Assembly: GCA_030789695.1 (NCBI GenBank)
Contig: CM061138.1
Location: forward strand, 180,397,051-180,461,050
Length of the DNA: 64,000 bases
Source of the DNA: Scilla litardierei
Lineage: Eukaryota > Streptophyta > Magnoliopsida > Asparagales > Asparagaceae
Reading direction: 5' to 3'
The position numbers and the translations under genes are program-made. How positions within the stretch are numbered: position 1 is the stretch's first letter; the number at the start of each line of letters is the position of its first letter. Below the pieces are notes generated by a model. It did not search any database, had not been told where the DNA came from, and worked only from the letters and a program-made list of their open reading frames with translations. This document shows, one piece after another, positions 11,040 to 21,632 of this stretch.

Positions 11040-12890
11040 ATATATTTGTAAACCGCAAGCGCACGACGTCGTCGTAACGCTATACGGGTCGTCCGTAGGG
11101 AGGTTAGGTGATCGAGCACTAATTCAAACTTAGACCGTGGTTAGCTACGTGGATATAATATGTGGAGCAGGGAGAAATAAATAGAATGGAAGGCTATATG
11201 ACCTAGGTATCCCCGCCATCGGATTAGGGTTAGGATCGAATAGAATTGACTGATTGTTGGATTCATGGGACTCGATAGAGGTCGTCTAACCTAAGGGCAT
11301 TCTCCTACCCACACTCTTGTGATGCATGATAGGATATTCCCTTATGTTATCCCTACCCCTACTCTCGTGATGCTAATGATAGGACTACCTAAACTATATC
11401 GATATCGACTCTCGCCGATGCATCAATATACGTTAGGCGCACTACGTCCGACGAATGTCCTCGATCTTCCTCCACGCCACTCTCGTGGATTAGGATTTGG
11501 ATCTATGTTAGGAGAGCTCTAATCGACGCCTGACTTTCGTCAGCCGCTTCGATAGTATGGATCAATGTAGGGATTTAAAACCCTAGATTAGCCCCGACTC
11601 TCGCCGACGACTCATCTAATTAATCACATGGGGAGGTCAATGTACATTGATAATTAACATCCTAACATAACCCAAATCATCAATTATCCAACAATTAATC
11701 AATATCCCATCAATCAACAACCAAATCCAATGGGATTCAACCAATGGCCCTAGATGCAAAAATCTACTCATATAGCATGTAGAATTACAGAGATGAACAA
11801 AGAGAACAATAAGAAACAATCAAAGAATAAAGAAAAAGAAAACAAAGAAATACTTAGCTTTCAATCGTAGCAATACAAAATATCCAAGTTACATGCGAAT
11901 CCACGAAGAGAAACAAAGCCAAAAATCTAATCTAACCTACCCTACTCCTAAAACTATGAAAAGGTATGAAAAGGAGGAAGAAAACGCCTCTAAGGGTCGG
12001 CTCCCCTTCAAAACGGTGCACTAAACCCTTAAATACCCTCTTAGAAACCCTAACAGGTCGGAAAAAACCTAACCCAAAACGACCGTTTAGAATACTCCAC
12101 ACGGTCGCGAGGAAAATTCTGCAGCGCATCCTCGTCTTCTGGAAAATGTATAAAATCGCTCCGATCTCAGAAAAATACAAATAAATATGCATTGGAATCG
12201 TAATGAGACGCTTTTCGAAGAAAAAATAAAGAGAAGTGAAGATAACCACATGGTTGGAAGCAGATCTTCAGTCTTTGCAAGGCGTGTGTACTTTCTTGTG
12301 GTATCTACTCCACACGGTCGCGTGGGGTAGCCACGCGATCGCTCGATTATCTCTCTTTGACTTGGTTTGAGCCCATCTACGTGGTCACGTCGGGATCCAT
12401 GCGATCGCGTCGATACTGTCTACAGAATTCCAGTAAGTCCATATACCTTAAACTACCGCGTCGTTTTGACGAAACGGTAGCGTCGAATAGGTTCTCCTTG
12501 GCATAATTTCCCTTCTCTTTTTGCTCCGTTATACGCGATCGTATGTATCATGCTCACGTGGTCACGTCATATGCCTCAGCCGCTTGCCACTCTTTGCTCA
12601 CTTCCATGCGGTCGCGTGGGGTGTTTCACGCGGTCGCGTAGAGCTTGTTTCCTCCAGATTCTTCTTCTTTTGATTCCATCTCCTCGCCTTATTTGCTCCT
12701 TTCACTTCTTTTTGGCACTTTTCACCTTTTTCCCGCTCTAGGGCCCCGATATCGTTCATATTCATCTGAAACGCACATAAAGGACCCAAAAAGTAAAAAG
12801 AAAACAAAACGGAGAAAATAGAATGATACGGTGGATAAAGAGAGGCGAAATACGTATGAAATGAGCGTGAAATATGTTTATAAAAATCAC
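11040..12890. repeat. Unclassified repeat, possibly an LTR
   Basis: The stretch begins with AACCGCAAGCGCACGACG and a GGGTCGTCC...AGGGAGG block, a signature often found in plant Ty3/gypsy LTR or adjacent sequence. The right part (12090-12640) holds at least six degenerate copies of a near-palindrome ACGCGGTCGCGT. No ORF fits a known protein. I could not find paired termini, so class and borders are uncertain. Confidence 0.35.
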
Positions 12891-12894
12891 GTTT

Positions 12895-15800
12895 TATGCA
12901 TGATTATTGGGCTGCTAGTTTTATGCATGTGAATATCACATAATACTTATAAACAGTAGTCATTTGAAAATGTGTAATTTAGACGGTTCAAAGTAGCTTT
13001 AAAGCAAAAAAGAAGAATTAAGAGAAATAGCAGCCTAATAATCACTATTTATATAAAGAGTTAAGAAAGAAGGCCATAAATCAATTTTTTGTGAGACGTG
13101 ATTATTAGGCTGCTAGTTTTATGCATGTGACTATCACATAACACCTATAAACAGTAGTAATTTGAAAATGTGTAATTTACAAGGTTCATGGTAGCTTTTA
13201 CAGTGAAAAAGAAGAGTTAAGAGAACTTTGTGAAAGTTTACCTTAAAAATATGTGCTCGAAGCAAAAATAAATCATTTTGCAAATACTAGTAATGATGTT
13301 AGAAGACCAAATCTGAAAAATAGACAATTTGAGTTAAACTTTTACAATTTACGAAGATGAAATTGATTTTCTGGGAATCATAATCATGTGTAGTTTTGTG
13401 AAATCCAGCCTTTAATAGAGTTCACTTTATCAACGATATGACATATGATACATTTACATTGTCATAAAAATGGTATGAAAGTAGCCAACAATCAACATAT
13501 GTAAACCGACTAAGCACCGATGTAGTCCAGGATACAAGCCACTGTGGGTACCAATAACGTGCCAAATTAAGTGAAAAACGAGTCACATACGCATTAGACA
13601 ACCCACCTCTCCATCATGACATTTAAGTATTATTGTTAAGATTCCTGTCAAATTCACCAAAGCGTATAAAATCACATGATGTCTACATCTAAAAAACACA
13701 ATCAAACTATTACAGACATCCCAAATTAGCTTGCAACGTGTGAAGTGCACTTTGATTGCCCGTCTCTGAAAATTCAATGAAGGAAACATCACAAATCCAA
13801 GCACATGTTGACTGTCTTGTACGATGCTGTTACAGGACAGTACAACAAGACGGTACAACAAAACTTACAGACTGTGCCTTCTACCGATGCCACTTGGCTT
13901 TTGATTTTCGGCCTCCGAAATTACCGAGTACATCTGTCTATTAGCATTTCTATTGCTTAAATGAACATAAAGGTAAGAAGTATCTACTAAATGCAATTTT
14001 CATGCCTCCATTAATTTTCACGCATTAGACAAACCACCTTTTCATAATTATTTTTTTAAGATTCCTGCCAAATTCACCGAAGCGTATAAAACCACATGAT
14101 GTCTACGTCTCAAAAAAACACAATCGAACCACTACAGACATGCCACATTAGCTTGCACCGTGTTGAAACACTTTATATGGCTAGGGTTGTGTTGAAACAC
14201 TGAAAACTGATGTGTGTGTAATTGAATTCGGTTTGGTTTGGTTTAGTTGGAAAACAGAACCTAAATGCGGTTTAGAATTTCGATTAGTTTGGTTTCATCA
14301 GGTTTTTTGCTCATCTTACTTACTATTTTATTGAGCATACACTCGTTTATATCTGCTTTGAGCCATGAACCACAGATATAAAATATCCTTGACAACATCT
14401 TCCTTGTATCTGGATCGCATACTAATCCATACACTTTATACGCCTAGATATGTCCAGCTTACTCTATTGAATACACTGCATTCTGTGATCAAAGAGGGAT
14501 ACAAGTTCAGATGAATCTGTGGATAACCATGGCATCTTCATTTCATCACCTTTGTAGTGAAGGGATGCGGGGTGAATACCTGCAGGATAAATGTCTAGAG
14601 AATTGGACTCGAATTAACACAATGTTATTTCTGGAGTTCTTTATTTTCTCGTAGACGAGGTATCGTGATTTTGGTTAATGTTCTATGTAAATATGCAATG
14701 AGGTTCTGTCAATTATCCTTTCGTATTATGTGTCTTGATTTGAGCATTATGATGTCCATTCTTCGTACAGTAAATTTTAAACATGCGTGCAACTTCAATT
14801 CCATTAATCTTGCATCTTAAGCCATTTTTCAACAACTGCTGCACGTCATGTTTTATGGAGTTACACTTCCTAACATAAGATTTAAGGGGGGCATGAAAAT
14901 TGCATTCAATATATGCTTCTTACCTTTATGTTCATTTAAGCAATAAAAATGCTAATAGACAGATGCACCTGGTAATTTCCAAGATGGGGCCGAAAATCAA
15001 AAGCCAAGGGGCAGCGATAGAAGGCACAGTCTGTAAGTTTTGTTGTACCGTCATGTAACAGCATGTTACAAGACAATCAACATGTGCTTGGATTTATGTT
15101 GTTTCATTCATTGAATTTTCAGAGACTTAGGTAATCAAAGTGCACTTTCCACGGTGAAAGCTAATTTGGCATGTCTGTAATAGTTTGATTGTATTTTTTG
15201 AGATGTGGACATAATGTGGTTTTATACGCTTCTGTGAATTTGGCAGGAATCATAAAAATAATACTTACTGTCATGATATGGAGAGGTGGTTTGTCTAATG
15301 CGTATGTGACTCGTTTTTCACTTAATTGGCATGTTATTGGTACCCACAGGGGTTTGCATCCTGGACTACATTGGTGCTTAGTCGGTTTGCATATGTTGAT
15401 TATTCGCTACTTTCATGCCATCTTTTATGACCATGGAAAATGGCACATATGTTATTATCATTGATAAAGTAAATTCTATAAAAGTATGGATTTCACAAAA
15501 TTACACATGATTATGATTCCCAGAAAATCAATTTCATCTTTGCAAATTGTAAAAGTTTAACTCAAATTGTCTATTTTTCAGATTTGGTTTTCTAACATCA
15601 TTAATAGTATTTGCAAAATGATTTATTTTTGCTTCGAGCACGTGATTTTTTAGGGTAAACGTTCACAAAGTTCTCTTAACTCTTCTTTTTTGCTTCAAAA
15701 TCTACCTTGAACCTTGTAAATTACACATTTTCAAATAACTACTGTTTATAGGTGTTATGTGATAGTCACATGCATAAAACTAGCAGCCTAATAATAATCA

Positions 15801-15900
15801 CGTCTGGCAAAAAATTGATTTATGGCCTTCTTTCGTAACTCTTTATATAGCTTACTTATAAAACTAGCAGCCTAATAATCACTACTGTTTAAACCATACT
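12895..15900. mobile_element. Large foldback element with arms of about 1 kb
   Basis: The left arm (about 12905-14007) and right arm (about 14885-15895) are reverse complements. Shared landmarks include GGCTGCTAGTTTTATGCATG at 13106 and its complement near 15770, CTAAGCACCGATGTAGTCC at 13510 with its counterpart near 15370, and the AAAGGTAAGAAG block near 13970 and 14920. The arms differ by scattered changes and small indels. The outermost 200 bp of each arm repeats the end motif GATTATTAGGCTGCTAG. The spacer (14008-14884) also holds a direct partial copy of the left arm (about 14026-14165 resembles 13590-13740). No transposase was seen. It could be a nonautonomous foldback or Mutator-like element with long TIRs. 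It lies 3' of the last recognised bromodomain exon. Confidence 0.75.
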
Positions 15901-16915
15901 CATTTGATTTATGGCCTTCTTTCTTAACTATTTATATAGCTTATTAATTTACATTGTGCATTCATGTTATTTATATTCCTATCACTAGGAAGAGATGGTT
16001 AAAATCCTTCAGTTAGGCATGTTGACAAGGTGTATTAGGTGATATGGACAAAGATTCATTGAAATTAATGGGGATGAGGTCAGGGGATCCGATTCTGTGA
16101 GGAGTTCAAACGACTATATATCGGTAAGTTTCTTTTGACGAAATTGAATCTTTTAAAACTCTACGCATTTACTTCATTGCCTTCTTGTTTAAATATTTAT
16201 ATATCTTGTTTCTTTATATTGTGCATTCATATTATTTATATTCCTGCTTAAATGTGGTGCATATCTCATTGCAGATCATTACAGATCATTAAAACCACCT
16301 ATTCAAACACTCCCCCCCTTCTCTCAGGTTGCTACATCTATTTACAAAAGATGGTACTTTCAAACCAGTTCGCATACATGTAAAGCAAGACAGTAAAAGC
16401 TGAAAATAGGCTATTCTTCCTTATTCGATTTGTTTCACATTTTGATAGCATTGAAGTTTGACACGTTGTTATCGCACACAATGAAATAATTTTGTTAAAA
16501 TGACTTGGAAGTAATGGTTTCATCATACCAATGGTTGGAAAACACTTGGGCTTTGCTACATCAAGGTTTTCAACATTGCTCGCAGCATTTGAAGGGAACC
16601 AGTCCACTTCTGTGCCGTTTGATAGTACAGTTCTCACATGGAAATGACAAAAGTAAACTTAAGTATGGAAGAATCCTCCATAGTTTGTGTTTTAATTATA
16701 AAAATTATTAAATAATACACATAGACTGGACAGATACAGGAATCTCTCAGTTACATATTCCAGCAAGTCCATACTGTCATCAGTTTCACAAATTCTCATT
16801 TGCTTGCAATCTAATATCAGAGAAACCCAATTACATCAAAACTACGTTCAGACGCATCTACCATAAATTGCAAAAAACTTGACATGAATATAAGCTCCGT
16901 AAACCAACTAGACAC
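15901..16915. other. No recognised gene
   Basis: AT-rich DNA between the foldback and the last recognised exon of the bromodomain gene. Further 3' exons of that gene are expected on the minus strand, but none was recognisable here. A plus-strand block at about 16060-16125 ends in a donor-like GGTAAGTTT. It has no recognisable partner. Confidence 0.4.
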
Positions 16916-17096
16916 CTGAACAAGAGGAGGAATATTAATTGTCCTGGTACCAACCTCTATGCTGAACTCTCTGGGAAGATCGGTGTTGCATGTATTCAAT
17001 TTCCTCTCAATTGCTGATGAATTCTTCTCCCGTTCCTTCCTGCGGCGTCGAACAACACAGACAGCACATAGACAGTCGCTTTTATGCAGATCAATT
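16916..17096 (-). CDS. Bromodomain gene, exon 5 (last recognised)
   Basis: It follows acceptor ATGCAG at 17097 and completes a split Gly codon from exon 4. It encodes IDLHKSDCLCAVCVVRRRRK, a conserved cysteine-containing and very basic stretch that follows the bromodomain in this plant family, and then a polar acidic-to-neutral segment. The 3' end is uncertain: a donor CAG|GTGTCT ends it at 16916, another GAG|GTTGGT would end it at 16955, and the frame stays open to a stop at 16817. If no more exons exist, the protein would be shortened compared with its relatives. Confidence 0.7.
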
Positions 17097-18211
17097 CTGC
17101 ATAGTGATAAGTTCTATTATAACTACCGAGCCACAAACATCAAACTCACATATTATAAAGCAAGAGGAACAAATTAGATTACCATGATTTTGTGATAAAC
17201 TGCAACAATGAATAAGGAATCTTCACCAGTGACATAACTGGGGAACGTGTGACAGATTAAAAGGTCGACAATAAACCATAACATAAACTCAAGTTTAATT
17301 GAGGTCAGATTGGCCCGGGTCAAGTCATCAAGGTAGCTCAATCCAAAACCGAACCAGAGTTATGCCTAGATTAGAAACAGTGTCATCAAGGCAGAATTTA
17401 AAGGGATCAACACAACCAAGTTGAAGATGAAGATCTACAGAATTTTGTAGACTTCCCTTCAAGTCACCCTAGCTTCATAGAACTCAATGTGCTTTCTAGA
17501 TCTTCTTTCTTTCTAGTTTCTACCAGTTCAACCGTGCAAAAAAGTCTGCAGAATTGTCATGGGAAAATTACTACAATTGGAAGTATGACATTTGGCAGCG
17601 TACAAATGAATTGAAATGTATGGTGAGCCTATCAATATATGGAAGTGTGACATCTCCTAATCAAAGGTTGGTTATCTGCTGGCTATCTGCTTTCCTTTTT
17701 TATCAATACCTGCTTCTAAATATACTTGATGTGATCTATGGTGCAGTAAGCACACAGAAGGGCTGAAGGAGCACAAGCAAAATGCTGGTTCGCTTATGTT
17801 GTGACAGATGATTTTGCCAGCGACAAATTTTGTCTCTAAAATATCAAATTTATAGACAACAACAAGTTTGACTTTAAAGCTATAATTCCAGTTTATACAG
17901 GGAAAACCAAATTGAGCATTCAAAATTTACATATCTAGAGACCACACAGAATTCAGCCCAACTTTGAGCATAATTGGGGTCCCCAATCTCAAGACTATCA
18001 TATTTGGAGCATTACAACCAAAGCCGACTGGAACAAACTGCAGCCTATGTTTGGATTTGGCCTGTGTTCAAATCAGGCATATCTGATCCTGCCTAATTAG
18101 CAGCCTCAAATTGACAACATAACCATGGATCATCGAGAACTGAACCACATCTTTATGAGAACATACCAATTATCTAGAACAGTGAAATCAATCTTAAATT
18201 AGTATACTTAC
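17097..18211 (-). other. Bromodomain gene intron 4
   Basis: An intron of 1115 bp, from donor GGTAAGTAT at 18211 to acceptor ATGCAG at 17097. AT-rich, with no recognisable repeat or coding sequence. Confidence 0.65.
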
Positions 18212-18308
18212 CCATGACGCCGACGCTTGTACTTTTGTTTCCCTTTGGAGTACAATTTATCCTGGCAGGGTCGTATACCATCCTCGACATGTGCTCTTTC
18301 AGCGTCAC
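18212..18308 (-). CDS. Bromodomain gene, exon 4
   Basis: A 97-bp exon after acceptor TTTGCAG. It completes the Gly codon started in exon 3 and encodes DAERAHVEDG followed by SKGKQKYKRRRHG, a lysine/arginine-rich segment that probably serves nuclear localisation or nucleic-acid contact. It ends at the consensus donor GGTAAGTAT with two bases of the next Gly codon. The open frame continuing upstream of the acceptor (to 18579) is intron and is not included. Confidence 0.8.
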
Positions 18309-20075
18309 CTGCAAATTTCACAGGTATTCCTAATATCGATGAAAAACTTACACATACAAGATAGGAGACGACATTACAGTAGCTAAAGTCGGCAGCCAGG
18401 ATATTATTCAGTGAAAAAAGAGGTGTGTTGCATAACAACCCTTTATGCACATAGAATCCTAGAAATTCACATGAAGCTGACAAAGTTACTGGCAAACCAG
18501 ATGTAAATAATGTCAAATATGAATGCATATGAAGCAGATCTAAGGGGCATCTGATGTCAGCCAATTGATAGTACAACAAAAAATTGCAACCACATTAACA
18601 TATATCATCTAGGATGCTCACCGGTTCATGGAATTCTGCCGTGGGGCTATCATGGCAGGGGTAATGATAGTCACGAATTTGTTTTCCCAGGGACATCTTG
18701 GGGTATGAAGTTACTAGGGAGCTCCAGCCGATAAAATGTTAAAATATTATGTGTTTGAACATGTTAAGTTTAGTGGTTAGGCTAAGAAGAAATTGGAACC
18801 ACATCCTACATATTAGAATTATATGATAAGCGTATTTACGATGAAGATCCACTCAACTGAAGTCGATCCAAGTGATTTGGAGCACCCAATAACTAAAATC
18901 TAATCTATTTTTTTTCTTTCTCTTACATCAAGTATCAGCAATGGCTTTATTGTATAAACTATAAACTGCTTCAAGCCCAACAAAAATTTGGTGTCCAATG
19001 GTTTTTAAATGCTTAGATAAGATTCTAAATTTGCAGTCGAAGGGTTTCACATGTTTAGCTAATATTTTAAGGGTTTTTAATTTGTACTTCCTAAACCACA
19101 AACCCACACAAGTCCCTACTTCTAGCCATCCAACTTAAGGTCACTTCATCACGGTGCAAGAAATTAAAAATGATATCTTGTTTTTTAGACATTTTAGATT
19201 ATTTAGGTTGGATCGTGTTGGCATGGATCTTTCGGTGGAGTTGTGCAATTTATAGTTTTAGACTAATAGGATCTATGTTGAAATCCCATCAGTTGTGTCT
19301 TAATCAAACTCCTAAGTTTAAACATAATGTCATTTGCTTAACATCTATCTTATGACATAAATGAAAAGGTTGTGAAAATGAGGCAAATTCATGTTGTGCA
19401 AAGAAGTGAATAATACCGTAAGGATCCGCAAAATAAGGTTTTGCTTATAAGCAATAAATAGATAAATGAACACCACTAAATCCATATACAGATCGACATG
19501 TGACGGCATCTATGTAGCAGACTCTCCCCTCATGACGCATTATCGTGTCTGGTACATGTCAGACATGTTTCGAACACATGTCCTACGTATTTATCAGAAT
19601 CTACTACATGTTGGATGTCAGATCCATGTCAGCATGGGCGTATCCATGCAACATAGAGCACCATATGTCCAGATAACGTCACACAATACGAGTTAAATGG
19701 AATATGTACCCAACAGTGATCAAATGCCAGGTTAGACCCACATGTTTCCAACACTGACCATAAAACTCTAGAAGAATAAACCATATCGACCTTCATTTTA
19801 TGCAGTCCAATGCTCAGAAGCAACATGGCTACCTACATATCAAGCAATCCTATTATCAGGAGATGTTTTCAAAATGTACAAATATTCGTGATAATACATT
19901 AACGCACATACAATTTTCAGTTTATAGTTACATATTATAGTTCACATCATGACCAGCACAGTACATGTCAAATTGAATGAATATCCACCAGCCACATGGC
20001 AATTGGCATGTCAAATTTTAGCAAGGTTCTGACTATCATATACATTTCAGAAACTAGAAGAACATGTATTAGTTT

Positions 20076-20692
20076 CAGACTGACACGATCGCAAAAAATG
20101 ACCATGAAACTTAAAAACAAAAAATTTAACAAACACTAGGTGAAGCTCCTGATGTATCTTTCCATTAGAATTCAATTACCATGCAAAATGTGCAGGTTGG
20201 TGTTTGTTGCCGTTTGTGTACCATTCGCTACTGATTATGCTATAACAACGAAAATAAGTAGTCAACATAGACATGCATGCTCAAATTTCAACTAATATTA
20301 GAAAGTAAAAAATAAGAACTGTGGTGCGGTGCAAGTGCAAATTACATTCAGCTTACAAAGCATATACCGAAAAAGAAGTATACAGACTGACACGATCGCA
20401 AAAAATGACCATGAAACTTAAACATAAAATTTAACAAACACTAGGGGAAGCTCCTGATGTATCTTTCCATTAAAATTCAATTACCATGCAAAATGTGCAG
20501 GTTGGTGTTTGTTGCCGTTTGTGTACCATTCGCTACTGATTATGCTATAACAAAGAAAATAAGTAGTCAACATAGACATGCATGCTCAAATTTCAACTAC
20601 TATTAGAAAGTAAAAAATAAGAACTGCGGTGCGGTGCGGTGCAAGTGCAAATTACATTCAGCTTACAAAGCATATACCGAAAAAGAAGTATA
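20076..20692 (+). repeat. Tandem duplication, two copies of about 307 bp
   Basis: Copy 1 (20076-20382) and copy 2 (20383-20692) both begin CAGACTGACACGATCGCAAA and end with AAAAAGAAGTATA. They differ at only a few positions and by a short GCGGT expansion near 20635. This is a recent local duplication inside intron 3. No coding content. Confidence 0.9.
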
Positions 20693-20975
20693 TTTACAAG
20701 ATGAAACAATCTAAATTTAAATAGCTCACCAGTGCACTGGAGTATATCGGTTTGTTCTGTAACTTCTAAAAATGAATATAGAGAAGAGTCTTCATGGTAA
20801 CAATATATGCAACTAATGATGCAGGTGCTTTCAACTGATTATATAAACATGCTGACTACACAAGAATCTTAGAAACCTATAATCCACTATGTATGTGGTC
20901 CCAAAATTTTGTTTCAACTTCACCGATGCCAACTAAATGAAAATAGAAAACGACACGATGATGACCTCCCATTTA

Positions 20976-20983
20976 CATTCAAT
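20976..20983. repeat. hAT target-site duplication, left
   Basis: CATTCAAT, identical to 27277-27284. Eight base pairs is the length expected for hAT insertions. Confidence 0.9.
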
Positions 20984-20994
20984 CAAGGTTTTAG

Positions 20995-21360
20995 GTATCG
21001 GTTTCGGAGAGGGTATCGCTCCGTCCAAAATTTAGGTTTCGGTATCGGTATCGCCCGTTTCGGCGGTTTCGGAAGCAAGTTTCGGTATCGTCCGTATCGG
21101 TAGTTTCGGTATCGGTATCGGTATCAGAGATATTTTCTTGTATTTTCCTGTATTTTTCTGTATTTTGTATTTTCAAGTATTTTATACTTTGCGGTATTTT
21201 ACTGTATTTTCTTGTATTTAACAGTATTTTCCTGTATTTTATACTTTGTTGTATTTTCCTGTATTTCGGTACCGGAGATACTTTGCTGTATTTTTCTGTA
21301 TTTTATGCATTTTCTTTATTTTTCATGTATTTTCATGTATTTTTCATGTATTTTTCTGTT
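20995..21360. repeat. Left subterminal repeats of the hAT element
   Basis: Two arrays: GGTATCGG and TTTCGGTATCG units (20995-21125), then TGTATTTTCCTGTATTTT-like units of about 9 bp (21128-21360). In hAT elements subterminal repeats usually bind the transposase. That role is inferred here for the GGTATCGG units. Confidence 0.75.
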
Positions 21361-21632
21361 CACATTACTCATTTGTAACAACAATTAACTAATTAATAGA
21401 TATAAAAGAATAATAAATATTGATGAACCATAAATCTGCCTTCATAATACAAAAGCTGAATAAAATACATCAAAAGATACAAAAATGAAGAAAATAAATA
21501 AAAAGATACAAAATCGCATTCGTAGTTCTCATCATCCGGCTGATGTGCATGGTAGTATGGAGGATATGAATACTGCATCTGTTCCGGGCCTAAAAAAGAT
21601 ATCATCATGTTATCATATGCTGAGGGCCGGCT

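Noticed and set aside
16338..16637. Minus-strand 99-residue ORF just beyond exon 5
   Set aside because: Considered as a C-terminal exon of the bromodomain gene, but it has no recognisable family motif and no convincing splice sites.
18309..18579. N-terminal extension of the ORF holding bromodomain exon 4
   Set aside because: The sequence upstream of the acceptor at 18309 is intronic; the phase-correct join is to exon 3.
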